A DNA stretch of 64,000 nucleotides from Psoroptes ovis (Eukaryota; Arthropoda; Arachnida; Sarcoptiformes; Psoroptidae). The notes below the pieces were generated by a model. It was not told the DNA's origin and made no database searches. It saw only the letters and a list, made by a program, of their open reading frames with translations. Shown here piece by piece: positions 22,095-33,582 of the stretch. Position 1 is the stretch's first letter. Every line of letters starts with the position of its first letter. The DNA is taken from NCBI GenBank assembly GCA_002943765.1, contig PQWQ01000001.1, positions 4,189,501 through 4,253,500 on the forward strand, written 5' to 3'. The position numbers and the translations under genes are program-made.

Positions 22095-23865
22095 TTTTTC
22101 AATTGTTATTTGAAATTATAATTATCAATAATGAAATCAAAATTCACACAATCGGAATGACTGTTGTTAAGAATATTACGAAAAAAAAACACTAATAAAA
22201 AAGATTAAAGGAATGCAAAAATTAAATACTGATTGAAATTTACCTTTTTCTTAAGGTTCGTAATGAAATTTGTGCCCAAAATCTAATATGAGATTGAAAA
22301 TAAAAACAAATAAAGATCAAATTTAATCAATAGAAAAATGAATAAATGCTTTGAATCAAGCAAACCGATCCAAATCAATCATTTTTTTTCAAAAATTAAT
22401 CAAAATTAAAATAAATAAATGATGATTCAACACATATCATAAATACCTTTGAATGTTAATATTTATGGGCAAAAATTTATTTATTTAAATGAGTGAATTT
22501 TTTTTCAATTCTTGATCAATTTAAATTCTTAATTGAGTTTCAAATGATGAAATATACAAAACAATAAATAAAATTGATTCACGCTGAAGTATGAGTTTCT
22601 TTTTTACAAATTTCCGATTAATTAAAGATGAAAATTTATACAAATAATATAAAATAAATATTTTCATGAAAATAATAACAATTACAATTATTATTATCGT
22701 TATCGTCGTCGTCGTCGCCGATTTCAGTTTTCCACGTCAGATTTTTATGTGTATATTTTTTTCATATATGAACATACATGAAATAATGAATTGCCATTGA
22801 GAAAACAATATGTATTGGATTTGATATGTGTGTGTATGTATGCTGCTTCTGTTTTTTTTAAATATTTAAGTTTGTTTTATCATCATCACCATTATCATCA
22901 ATAGCTGCTATTTGCAAGACCAATGAAATTTTTTTTTTTGTAATTTTTTTGAACCCATGGGCTTATACATGCATCGAAAAAATAACCAGAAAAAATCGGA
23001 AAAAAATGAGCGTCATAGTAGCATTGTTTTGTGCTATGTGTGTGTGCGCATGAAAAATTTTGCTCCCACCCCTTTTACACACCGTCTTTTTTTTCGAATC
23101 TTTACCGACACCGCTTTTCAAAAATTTTGAAAAAAATTTTCTTCTATCAATAATGCTACTAGCAACTAGCTATGGCGGTGTCAACTACTATTCGTACTAC
23201 TATTTGTATATTCATAAAAAACGTTATGAGAAATTCGGAAAATATTCAAAAGATGGCAGCACTTTATTCAGAGAATTTTCTTTCAAAAAAAATTCGAAAA
23301 TGATCATTTGATTATTCTGTGATAAAATTATAGTCCATCTAAAATTATCAATAATTAATTTTTAGTCATTCAATTTTAACCATTCATTCAATCAATGTAA
23401 TCAAATTTGTTTAATTTGCAAAATTGTAAATTACAAATGTGTCCGTTTGTGAACAAAAATTATTTTGTAGAGTTTGCGCGTCAAAACAAAGAGAAAAAAA
23501 TTCAAAAATAGTTGTAATTCTGTCCGTTACACCACAATCGTAATCTGTTATTCACTATTGACGAATCGCCATTCGTTAGATTAAAAATCAATCTATCTAT
23601 CTCAAAAAAAGAATCAAAATGTCTTTTATTGATTGATAATAATGAATTATACTGAATGAGAATCAATTTTACATGAACATTGAATCTTAATTGAAAATTT
23701 AATTATGTTACTCTAATCATCTCTGAATCATTCAAAAAATAATCTGATTTTTCGAAGTGTTCGAATGTACATCTTCAACATATCATTTTAACATAATATT
23801 CTTCCATCTTAAAAACAGTGTAATAGTTTAATTAATTAATCAATGCTAATAATTTTTATCCATCC
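22095..23865. promoter_or_regulatory. Divergent intergenic region, ARF1 / neuropeptide receptor
   Basis: About 1.8 kb that should hold the ARF1 promoter, possibly with a non-coding first exon near 22250, and the receptor promoter. It contains a short (GTC)n block near 22700 and AGATGGC near 23251. The open frame at 23060 has no protein-like features. Confidence 0.4.
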
Positions 23866-25535
23866 ATGATGGATCATAGATTGAGCAATAATTTCAGTGA
23901 TGATAATGAACAATCATTATCTACATCTTCATTAGAAGCATTGAATGAAAATTATCAAATTTTTCTTATTATTTTATATTCACTGACTGCTTGTTTTGCA
24001 TTCATATCCAATCTTTTAACAATTATTATATTATGTCTGGGTAAACGCTGCACTCGTGATTTGAAAAAATTCATAATAAATTTATCAATCACTGATTTAT
24101 TAATGGCGATATTTACGATACCATTCACATATACAAATTATATGCTTGGACGTTGGATTTTTTTCCCATCATTATGTCCCATTGTCAATTTCGCACAATT
24201 AACAACTATCACGGTCAGCATCTATACATTAATTGCCATAGCTATTGATCGGTATGTTTTTCTTATTTATTAATTTTAAAAATAAAGCAATTTTCATCAA
24301 ACAGCTACATGGCTATAATGCATCCATTAGAAAAATACAGTTCTTGGTATAAAAGACACCGGACACTCATCATTCTCATAATATGGCTTATGGGCATATC
24401 ATTATGCATTTCTCAATATTTTGCATCGGAAATAAAAATATTCATTCATAATAAAAATGAATACTTATCTTGTGATGAACGTTGGAAACCACAATCATTC
24501 GAAGGTAAACTTTATACAGCATTCATATTTGCGACGACGTTTGCATTGCCAATGATAACATTATCAATTATTTATACGATTATGGGTTTAAAATTAATGC
24601 GTTATCGTAGTCCACAACAACATCAGCAATGTCAACATTTGATTAAATATTCATCAAATAATTATAATTCACAACGAGTTAATTATCATATGCACAAAAT
24701 CGATGGTATATTGTTCGTTTATATTTATTTGTTTGTTTATTCACATTTTGTCATTCATGAATTTTTTTATTCGAAAAAACAATGTAGATAATAAATCAAT
24801 ATCTGTCAATAATGATACAGATACCAATGATAATAAACGTATTCGACAGCGTAAGTATCATTTGTGATGATTATAATTTTTAAAATCTGATAGCGTTTAT
24901 TGTTGCTTTTATGTGGCATGAAACAATCTAAAAATAGATACAGTCACAAACAGCAATTCTATGATGACTCATAGTCATCATTTTGAATCAAAAAATCATA
25001 TCTCAAATTCCTTGTTAGTCGATAAGAGTATTAATAAGCGTTCCAACAAATTGATTGATATTCGCCGTAATAAGGTTTGTTATATATCCGAAATTCATGG
25101 TATTCGTATAATTTACAAATAATCATGATAGAAATATTTCGAAATAATTCAAATGAAATGTAAATATTTTATTTTGGATTAGGTACTGAAGATGCTCATT
25201 ACTATAATTGGTGTATTCACAGTTTGTTGGCTACCGATACAGATCTTTAATCTTTTGATATATTTCAAATCAGATTTTTTGAATGTGAATTCAAAATTCA
25301 AATATTATGCTTTTGTTGGGAGTTATTTCGTTTGTCATTGGATTTCAATGGCACATAGTTTCATGAATCCGATTATATATTCATTCATGAGTAAAAATTT
25401 TCGGGTAAGTATTATTTGAACTATTTTTTTAAAAAAATGGGCGAAAAAGTCCATTTTTATAATTATTATTTTTTATCGCACCAATTCTAGGCTGATGTTA
25501 AAATGATATTCACAAGAATACAGCGATCCATTTAA
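23866..25535 (+). CDS. Rhodopsin-family neuropeptide receptor (GPCR)
   Basis: Six exons: 23866..24251, 24305..24705, 24788..24850, 24938..25074, 25183..25404 and 25491..25535, giving 417 residues. Seven hydrophobic segments can be placed. Class A landmarks: TM1 'SNLLT', TM2 'LSITDLLMA', the D-R-Y motif at ~128-130 created by the first splice ('AIDRYMAI'), TM6 'FTVCWLPIQ', and TM7 N-P-I-I-Y followed by 'SKNFR'. TM6 and TM7 resemble receptors for tachykinin-, NPY/RFamide- and galanin-type peptides; I cannot name the ligand. The third intracellular loop is long and Asn/Ser/His-rich and spans three small exons. The C-terminal tail is only about 14 residues, short for the family, so an alternative last exon is possible (an open stretch follows an AG near 25576). 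Confidence 0.82.
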
Positions 25536-25946
25536 TAAATAATAAAAGTCATAATGTAATTTAAACTGTCTAGAGTAAAGACAGTGTTGCGCCGTTCAAA
25601 CTATGATGCTCACTATGAATCATTAGGAATCAATAAGTAAGTGGTTTTTAAAAATTGCCATTTTCAATAAATCAAATGATATAATTTGGTTTAATTTGAG
25701 TAATTTTCAATTACATTAAGTGCACATAAAATGATTATTTTTCCAAAAGAAAAAAAAATTTAAAGTTTTTTTTTTGATTTAAATTAATTTTAAAATTTTT
25801 TTATTTTTTTCCACCGTCGTCATTTAACGACTTTATCATAATTTTAAAAATAATAAAAAGGGTGTTAATGATTCATTCTTTTATGATTGAGTCTGGCCTT
25901 TCAACGGCAAACGATAAAAAATCCATTCAATTAAATTTTCTTCATA
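25536..25946. other. Convergent intergenic region
   Basis: About 410 bp between the receptor stop and the defensin stop. It includes a short open stretch at ~25577-25640 that could be an alternative receptor 3' exon, then AT-rich DNA with a likely 3' UTR for each gene. Confidence 0.4.
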
Positions 25947-26382
25947 TCATCCAATACAACGGCAATCTTTATTCAACAATCCTTGGCAAACGCCATTTTT
26001 GAAGCCATTTTCTTGGCAATGTTTTTTGCATAATGATTTCAATGGACAATCAAAACTGCCAGCTTTTGGTGATTCAAACACTGCTTTTTCTGCGTCCCCG
26101 GTAAAAATAATAGAATAAAGATCATAAAATAGGAAAAAAATTTAATTTTGAATAATTGAAAAAAAGAAATAAAAAAAAATGAATCACCTGGAATAGGATA
26201 TGCCATTGTAAATGTTAATAACAATACTAAATAAATTGGATTGAAAGAGAAAAAGGTAAAAATTCAATTTCATATTAAAATTGAATTGTTCATTAAATTT
26301 TTTTTTTTATTATTTTTAATCAAATAATTTTCATTTTAAATTCACCTGAAAATAGAATTAGATATGATGACAATCGATTCAT
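25947..26382 (-). CDS. Defensin-like antimicrobial peptide precursor (CS-alpha-beta fold)
   Basis: Three tiny minus-strand exons: 26382..26346, 26226..26188 and 26089..25947, with introns of 119 and 98 bp, giving a 72-residue precursor. Exons 1-2 encode a signal peptide (Met, Arg, then about 17 hydrophobic residues ending 'FTMAYPIP'). Exon 3 holds all six cysteines, spaced C-x5-C-x3-C-x9-C-x7-C-x-C, opening with 'DCPLKSLC'. Chelicerate defensins share the CPL opening and the x3-x9-x7-x1 spacing, and precursors of 70-76 residues. Such peptides are secreted by haemocytes or epithelia and damage bacterial membranes. No Lys/Arg processing site is seen before the mature part, unlike many tick defensins. 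No frame here is long enough to flag the gene; it emerges only after splicing. CS-alpha-beta peptides also include channel toxins, but the pattern favours a defensin. Confidence 0.82.
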
Positions 26383-27195
26383 TTTATTATTATTGTTATT
26401 TTTGGCAGAATTCAAAAATTTGTCGTGAACAAAGAATTATTATTTTGCAAATATATCGCGGTAATAACGAGAAAAAAAATGAAGTGCTATCTATTTATAT
26501 GGGTAAATATTGTGTAAATTTCTCTGAAAATCAATTAATTCATATCATTTGATTGATTTAAAGCTTTGAACAAGTGAAAGAGAAAGAGACAGAGAAATAC
26601 AACGCCATTGATAATATAGTAATTATAGTATTGAATGAAAGTGTCTATGAGATAAAGTGTTTTAATCAAATTTTTTTTTTAAATTAAATTTCAATTTTGT
26701 TTATTTACACTTTTCAATTAGAGATTGTTTGAAATGTATTTTTGTTATTAATTTTTGCCATATACACATGTATATGTGCCATCTTCCGCCACTCGTTATT
26801 ATTTTTTACCTGTAATTTAAAAGTTTGAATTTAAAACATTGAAAAAAATAAATTTAGAAAAAAATGAAAAACCATAGAAACTTGATATCCAATCAAAAGT
26901 CAATAAATTTCTTTTTCTAATATAATGAAGTTGACTGATTGTGATAATTTTTTTCTTTTCAATTTAATAAAACATTTTTTAGGATCTATATCCGTCAATC
27001 AATTATGTTACCACAAATAATTTTCCTTCAAAAAAAAGGGATGTAAAAATTTGATAATCAATGATTTTGGTCTAATAAATGGAAAATACAACCACACGTA
27101 AAAATTGAATGTAAATTCTATGATGATTTTAGGCAAATAATGATAAACATCACTGACAAATCAATCATTAAAATCAAGTACGTCATCAAGTAATA

Positions 27196-27229
<34 letters not shown>

Positions 27230-27292
27230 TAACAATGAAATAAAAGATTTACCATATGTTTTGGTACAACCGTTTTTCAATAGCTGCTGGCA

Positions 27293-27325
<33 letters not shown>

Positions 27326-27424
27326 TTATTCTTATCTTTAGGATATTTATCTTAGATAATTAGATTTTGTCAGAATATAAGAAGTGAAGCATAGTCTTTC
27401 AATGTTGCTTATTCAATAAATTCT
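26383..27424. other. Intergenic region with AAT microsatellite and poly(T) run
   Basis: About 1 kb upstream of the defensin gene; holds its promoter. GCCATCT occurs at 26778. At 27195 an ATG opens a short frame made of a (AAT)n Asn run (27198..27227) plus about 20 residues; it runs into a 30-base poly(T) at 27295-27324. It may be the decayed 5' end of the kinase pseudogene or nothing. Confidence 0.4.
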
Positions 27425-27811
27425 AGGGAAACTTCTGTCAAGTGTTTTTGACTTGTAATGGCAGGACCTTCACCTGGTTTACCATTGGTTCATCATTTAG
27501 GTAGATGCGGTCCACACGGTTCTATGGTTATGAAATTATTCGAATCAAACCTCGGAGAATTATTTGTGAAAAAATGCTTCTGAATTTTGATATACGAATC
27601 ATAAACACAGATTGCACTAATGATATTGAAAATAATTCGCTCTGTTGATTCGAAAAAAATAAATAAATAAAATTCTGCAATGTTGAGCCCGGAAATTTTT
27701 GTGTTGGAAAAACAAACACACTCAAATCCTATCAGGTTCATATGGTTGGCTTCATCAATGTTTAGTTATCTGATACAACCGATTCTAAACATATTAAAAA
27801 AAACTATACCT

Positions 27812-27817
27812 GAAGAC
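27812..27817. repeat. Target-site duplication, left copy (GAAGAC)
   Basis: GAAGAC directly precedes the left LTR and recurs directly after the right LTR at 34672-34677. A short duplication fits LTR-element integration and marks the borders. Confidence 0.85.
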
Positions 27818-28598
27818 TGTCGCATAACAAAATGGTTAAACGACAAATTATTAAATTATAAACCCGAACTTTGGGACTTTAAAACTTTATTGAACTTTAT
27901 GGGTTATAAATTAACAATTATGAATTATGAATTGTGTTTATTTTATCTAAAAAATATTTGCAAAAAGGAAAGTTAAATTAATACAATGCTTTTGAGGAAA
28001 AATGTTTATACTCACGTCGTGGCCACTTGGTCATCGAAATTAACATCTGAACTTTGTCTTTGACTTTTTGAGAATGAGACCTAAGTGACGACGATCGTGG
28101 GTTTAAGTATGTTTGTTTGGTTAGTGTTTGAGAGTGATTTTTGTTGTCTGTGTTAATCATAGGCATGCAGGTGTCTTTTGTGTTGTGTACTTTATGTTGT
28201 TCTGTTGTTCGTGTCATGGGAAAGTTTTGCTTACTGTTAAAAATTCTTTAGAATCAATTAAAGGATTAAATTGGAAAGGTCGGAATGTTCAAAATTAAAT
28301 ATAAACAATTATTTTTCAGAAAGCTTTGTGTTTTGTGAAAGGTTCTAAGTTTTCTTAGGAAAATCTAGAAATCAATAAAAGCTTTGCCTAGAACCATAAT
28401 ACAAAAAATGACCATAATTATAAATTTTTTACGGTGGCTAATATAAGATAAAGATATTCATATTTCGATATATCGCGGTGGTCAATATGGGATTTAATTA
28501 TGTTTCTTAAAAGGTTTGTGTCTTTTGTGACCATCCGAAATTGCCTACGTGACATTTGCTTGTCATGGTTGATTTGATATTTTACTCGTCTCATCACA
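27818..28598 (-). repeat. 3' LTR of the BEL/Pao element
   Basis: 781 bp, matching 33891..34671 except for one base at 28056. In element orientation it begins TGTGATGAG and ends GCGACA. It carries a 79-codon open frame at 27978-28217. Confidence 0.93.
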
Positions 28599-31500
28599 AT
28601 TCTCCCCCCGGCGAAGAAAGACTTATCAGGCCATTTATAGGTTTTATATATTCTTTACCATCCAGTGCCACAGTCACAACTCTAACAATATCGTCTTTTC
28701 CGGGATGGACTTTCGTTATCTTCGCGATAGGCCAGTCACGTCGGTGTTTCCAACCGGTAGGGATCATTACTTCTTGCCCTACTTTGATCTCGGAAGGTTT
28801 TAATTGGTTCTGCTTTGCTAAGTACCACAGATATTGAGATCGCCACAAATTTTCGAATCTATTTCTCATTGTGAAAAGTTGGTTCTTGAGGCGCTTTGGT
28901 GTAGAATTCTCAATATCTGGTGCTGACCACGGTACATTACTTAACGACCTTCCATATACCACTTCGAATGGACTAATGAATCGATTTTCTTCTCGAAATA
29001 TCGGTCTACTATTGATTATCGCTTCGGCTGTTGAAAATGCCATGCGGACTTCGTTAATACTTTTAAATTCTTTATTGTAAACATTAAGACAGCGCTTAAT
29101 GACTGAGACCATCCGTTCAACGGTTCCGTTGAACCACGGAGCGCCTGGTGGCGAAAAGTGCCACTCAATTTTCGTATAACTTTGTTTGAATTTATCCTTT
29201 ATGTTATAATAATTTTCATTTATGTACCGATTAATTTTTACAAAGTTGGTGCCGTTATCCGAATATATTTTAGCTGGCACCCCTATGCTACAAAAGATAT
29301 TATGCAACTCTCCCATAGTTGCCTCAGCTGATAAAGATGTTACCGGTGCAAGCTTTACCATTCTCGATGCCATACATGTTAATACCAGGCCCCAATATGA
29401 ATTACCGTTTCTTAGCTTTGAAGGACCGAACATATCGATGGCAACAGCTTCAAATACTTTTAATAATCGGCGGCATGATGGTAACTCGCCGTGCGGTTGT
29501 TGAACAGCCTTTTTCTTCATAATTTGGCAATAACGACATTTCGATATAACATTTCTGGCTAATCGGGACAAACCTGGGATATAGAACTTGTCGCGGACAG
29601 CGGCTATGAGATCATATACCCCACTATGTAGTCTTGTTTCATGCTCTTCGCTTAGAATAATAGGAGCTAGCGGAGACTCTTTTGGTATCCAGATGGGTCG
29701 ATACTCATTAATTCTGGTATTTAAACGATATATTCCATCGATAAGTTCTAAATTATAGTCTACTTTTGTTGGTTCATATTCATTCTGCATTATCATATAT
29801 AACTTATTCATTAATTCGTCGACATTGGAGATATTAGGATATTTAATTTTTATTACATCAATCATTTCTTTGGATGAAGAACATTTGGATAACTCGTTGA
29901 ACACAATATTTTCCCGTGATGATTCTTTGCTGGTTATTAAAGCGGCTACTTGAAAAATCTCATAATCATTCTCTTCATCCTGAATTGCCTCCGGTACTTG
30001 AACAATGAATGGCAGATTCTTACTTAATTCTTTGATTGACGTTAATCTGGAATATATATCGGCAGGGTTCTTTTCACCGCTGATATGTTTGACTTTGGCC
30101 GATATATTATTTAGGATCCTTAATATTTTCAGTATCTTGGTGGCTATACTGCGGTCAAATTTATTTGGTGAGGACTGCAATCTTTTCAAATTAATTTCCG
30201 AATCGGAACAGACTGTAATTGGAATATTTTCATACAACTTCGACATTTTTTCAATCATTTGTGATAGTTCCAATAGGGCTAACAACTCTAACTGAACAAT
30301 AGTTTGATGTTCTTTTGGTGCTAGTTTGGCCTTGCCAATCAGATAATACATTAGATCATTATGTTTGATGAATATCACGTAGCCGTAAGCTTCTTTGGAT
30401 GCATCTGAAAACCCAATGAGGGATATATCTTTCGTTGGTAACGCTCTAGCCCAATTCCATTCTTTTATTAGTGGGATGTCGATTAAATGGCTGTTGATTT
30501 CATTAATAATATCATTCGGCAATGATTCCTCCCAGTCTAACTTCAAAATTTTTCGGAACAATAATCTTAAATTTAATTTCCATGGGTCCAGTACGCCCAA
30601 TGGATCATAAAACTGTCCTATGAGCGACAATAATTCTCTTTTGGTTGATGGTGCTGATTCGATGGTCGGGACATTAAGACTTAATATATCATTTTGAGGG
30701 CACCAATTCAACCCTAGTACTTTTGCTAATCTAATTGTAGTATTAAAATATTTGTTGATCTCTTCACTATTGGATAAAATTTTATGCAACGTAAATCCAG
30801 ATTTCTTAAAACTTGCTTGTGTTGCTATCATGGTGGACAATAACTTTTCCTTAGAATCGTTTGCAATAAGTACGTCGTCCATATAAATACATTCTTTGAT
30901 ATCTAATCCTTCGTCTTCGATGATTTTTCTAATCGTTTCAGTCAGGATGGCAGGTGACGATACTAGACCGAAAGGGAGAACTTTCATCTGAAATATAATG
31001 ATTTCTCCGGCTTTGGTCCTCCACATAAACTTCAAATATTTTCGGTGATCTGGATCAATACCTATCTGAAGGAAAGCTTTCGAGATATCTCCTATCACTG
31101 CGTATTGTCCATTTCGAAATTTGCTGATACGCTCAATAACGTCTAATCCAGTCGCTACTCCTTTCCATAGATAATCATTAAGCGATCCACAACCGAACGA
31201 TGCATTAAATACCACTCGCAATGGAGTTGACGCTGAATCTCTAATGACTCCATTATGAGGCATGAAAAAGCCGTCGATTGAATTAACTCTTTCGGCGAAT
31301 CCTTCTTTCTCGTAGGCTAATACTTGTTGTTCATAGATATCAAATAGTCTCTTGTTTCTTAGTCGATGTTGTAATTTATCAAGTGCTTTGATTGCTGCTT
31401 GATAATTATTGCGAGGACGTAGATTCGATAAAAATGGTAACTTTGTCATGAAATTGCCGTCATCTGACTTTGTAATAGGCATGGAAACATCATTATTTTC

Positions 31501-33582
31501 TTCATTATGCTCATCGATGATTATTGAACACAATTCTCTCTGATTATGATCGTCATTTGATAAATAAAACTTAACTTCGCCTAAGCGAGTATCGATCACA
31601 TACATACTGGGATTTTCTTTTAATAACTTGGAAGCATTATCTGTACCAATAATTATTTGGCTTTCATCCGTGTTGGTTAAATGGACGTTGTTGATCTCAA
31701 TACTGTCCCCCTTAGGTTTCTTGATGATCACCGAAGTTTGACCCTTACACTTTGTTGGCATTGGAAATAACGGTGATTTGACTTTAAGTGCAGATGGGAT
31801 TACACTATTCTTTGGTGATACCAAATTTTCACTAATCAGTGTTACACGAGACCCAAAATCAATCAATAGTTCGCAGTCTTTGTTGTTGCATACACCCTTC
31901 AGAATGGGACGCTTATTAATACTTTGCGAATTGTTGAGACGGAAAATCACTGGTCTGTCTAAATTGGCTGTTGATAGTCGTTCGTCTGAACCTCCGATTG
32001 TTACCGCAGCAGCTTCTTTTGGAATTGTCTGAGTATTGTTTTTATAGATTTTCGATGCGATTTCATGATAATACGTAGGATGTCTGCGTGTGCATCGATC
32101 ACAGGTTTGGTTCCTGGTACGGCAATCCTTGCTAAAATGTCCAGGTTTCAGACAACGAATGCACAACTTTTTATCTTTGATGATCTTTACCAGCCTTTCA
32201 CCCGTGGTTCTTTCAGCACATTCTAATGTTGAGTGGTTGTCATCACATAAATTACATCGCTGTGTGTTGATCGCTGCTGTTTGTCTTACTGATCTACTCC
32301 CTGGCATTGCTTTACTGGAGTACGATGGACATGCTGCGTAATCGTATTCGGTATTTACTGCACCATCGATATATAGTTGAAATGTTTCAGCAGTAAGAAC
32401 TTGATTGTGAAAACCGAATTGTCTGACTTGTCTGGAAATCTTTTTCTTTAGCTCCGTCATTAACTTTGATTCTTCCGTGATGTAATCGCTGATAACTGTG
32501 ATTGCCTGGGCAATCCAATTTCTATACTCCAACAATATATTCATAGGTGTGTCAAGCTGCAGCGTCGGTAAACGATACAATTGATTTAGCAGATGACTTG
32601 ACATGGCCGCTGGCGATCCACAGACTTTATCTAAAATTTCGATAGCTCTGGAAAGATCCTCTGGATTGCTTCCCAAATGTGATAAATGATATTTTACGTT
32701 GACCGGCAGTGCGTCCTTTAATCTCCGTAGTTTATCAATAGGATCGGGTATTCTGCGGTTATTGACTATTAAACGATGAGCGTTTAATCTAAATTCTCTG
32801 TATTCCATGATATTTCCACTGTACATTTTCAATGACTCCTTTTGTACAGGGACGTCGGTATAATACTCGTTGTTACTGAGGTATGCCACTTGATCTGGTT
32901 GACTGTTGTTAATTATTGGTAAATTATTAATTGGCAGAAACGATGCATTTTGTGATGTACTTTGTCGTTGATTATCAGCCTGATTGATAGCATTTGAATG
33001 AATATTGTCGTTTATTGGTACGTCATTGATAGATACGAATGATGTATTATGTGATATACTTGGTTGTTGATTTGTATCACTTCTGGTCACTCTTTGATTG
33101 AGATCATTGTTTATGCCATTGTCATTATTACTTGTGTTAGAACCATTGAAGGTACTGCCATTTTCTGTAGATGGTGATGGGATAAATAAGCTTAGATCTT
33201 CTTTCAGGATATCGATTTCGGTTTGAATATCAAACATTTTTCTTTCTAATGCTAAACTTTGTTGACTTAATCGTTGAAACATCTCGAATCTTTTTTCTAA
33301 TATCTTAAACTCTTTCTTTATTATTCGAGGGTTCGTTGCAGTCGATAAAACTTCGATTTGATCCGTAATTTCTTTAATTATCTCGTTATACTGTATCATC
33401 ATTTCGATTTTACTGAGCCATGGATCTGCTTGATTTGACTCGTCGCTTTCGTTTGACAATAATTCTTCATATTCGTCTCTTATTTGTTTTACTTCTTCAA
33501 AATCGGTCAGCTGGGCTCTGAGCCACTTGTTGTGTAATCTGGTGATTTTTGTTCTTAGGTTTCCGATGTTGTTGGGAGCCAT
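28594..33582 (-). CDS. gag-pol: BEL/Pao Gag-Pol polyprotein
   Basis: Uninterrupted 1662-codon frame from an ATG at 33582; the frame is open slightly further upstream but without an ATG. Approximate order: coiled-coil N-terminus (1-150); DUF1759 Gag-like domain (~260-400, 'MYSGNIMEYREFRLNAHRL'); Cys/His knuckles (~450-500, including 'CIRCLKPGHFSKDC'); retroviral-type aspartic protease (~580, with D-F-G-S in place of D-S/T-G-S); reverse transcriptase (~790-960) with catalytic Y-M-D-D; RNase H-like region (~1080-1200, 'GFSDASKEAYGY'); integrase with H-H-C-C zinc module and the D, D, E residues in 'AIDMFGP', 'YSDNGTNF' and 'GTVERM'; DUF5641 tail. Gag and Pol are in one frame, usual for BEL/Pao. 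The last five bases, including the stop, lie inside the 3' LTR. The element appears coding-competent apart from the protease oddity. Confidence 0.93.
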   Translation of the reverse strand: MAPNNIGNLRTKITRLHNKWLRAQLTDFEEVKQIRDEYEELLSNESDESNQADPWLSKIEMMIQYNEIIKEITDQIEVLSTATNPRIIKKEFKILEKRFEMFQRLSQQSLALERKMFDIQTEIDILKEDLSLFIPSPSTENGSTFNGSNTSNNDNGINNDLNQRVTRSDTNQQPSISHNTSFVSINDVPINDNIHSNAINQADNQRQSTSQNASFLPINNLPIINNSQPDQVAYLSNNEYYTDVPVQKESLKMYSGNIMEYREFRLNAHRLIVNNRRIPDPIDKLRRLKDALPVNVKYHLSHLGSNPEDLSRAIEILDKVCGSPAAMSSHLLNQLYRLPTLQLDTPMNILLEYRNWIAQAITVISDYITEESKLMTELKKKISRQVRQFGFHNQVLTAETFQLYIDGAVNTEYDYAACPSYSSKAMPGSRSVRQTAAINTQRCNLCDDNHSTLECAERTTGERLVKIIKDKKLCIRCLKPGHFSKDCRTRNQTCDRCTRRHPTYYHEIASKIYKNNTQTIPKEAAAVTIGGSDERLSTANLDRPVIFRLNNSQSINKRPILKGVCNNKDCELLIDFGSRVTLISENLVSPKNSVIPSALKVKSPLFPMPTKCKGQTSVIIKKPKGDSIEINNVHLTNTDESQIIIGTDNASKLLKENPSMYVIDTRLGEVKFYLSNDDHNQRELCSIIIDEHNEENNDVSMPITKSDDGNFMTKLPFLSNLRPRNNYQAAIKALDKLQHRLRNKRLFDIYEQQVLAYEKEGFAERVNSIDGFFMPHNGVIRDSASTPLRVVFNASFGCGSLNDYLWKGVATGLDVIERISKFRNGQYAVIGDISKAFLQIGIDPDHRKYLKFMWRTKAGEIIIFQMKVLPFGLVSSPAILTETIRKIIEDEGLDIKECIYMDDVLIANDSKEKLLSTMIATQASFKKSGFTLHKILSNSEEINKYFNTTIRLAKVLGLNWCPQNDILSLNVPTIESAPSTKRELLSLIGQFYDPLGVLDPWKLNLRLLFRKILKLDWEESLPNDIINEINSHLIDIPLIKEWNWARALPTKDISLIGFSDASKEAYGYVIFIKHNDLMYYLIGKAKLAPKEHQTIVQLELLALLELSQMIEKMSKLYENIPITVCSDSEINLKRLQSSPNKFDRSIATKILKILRILNNISAKVKHISGEKNPADIYSRLTSIKELSKNLPFIVQVPEAIQDEENDYEIFQVAALITSKESSRENIVFNELSKCSSSKEMIDVIKIKYPNISNVDELMNKLYMIMQNEYEPTKVDYNLELIDGIYRLNTRINEYRPIWIPKESPLAPIILSEEHETRLHSGVYDLIAAVRDKFYIPGLSRLARNVISKCRYCQIMKKKAVQQPHGELPSCRRLLKVFEAVAIDMFGPSKLRNGNSYWGLVLTCMASRMVKLAPVTSLSAEATMGELHNIFCSIGVPAKIYSDNGTNFVKINRYINENYYNIKDKFKQSYTKIEWHFSPPGAPWFNGTVERMVSVIKRCLNVYNKEFKSINEVRMAFSTAEAIINSRPIFREENRFISPFEVVYGRSLSNVPWSAPDIENSTPKRLKNQLFTMRNRFENLWRSQYLWYLAKQNQLKPSEIKVGQEVMIPTGWKHRRDWPIAKITKVHPGKDDIVRVVTVALDGKEYIKPINGLISLSSPGGEL
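28600..28609 (-). other. Polypurine tract of the BEL/Pao element
   Basis: On the minus strand GGGGGGAGAA sits one base before the 3' LTR, the expected place for the plus-strand primer of reverse transcription. It also codes for the Gly-Gly-Glu near the end of the polyprotein. Confidence 0.8.

Noticed and set aside
27295..27324. 30-base poly(T), considered as the poly(A) tail of a minus-strand retrocopy
   Set aside because: No retrocopy sequence or target duplication found next to it; such runs are common across the window.
28556..32341. Several plus-strand frames of 67-96 codons within the retrotransposon
   Set aside because: Antisense of the intact gag-pol frame; no independent support.
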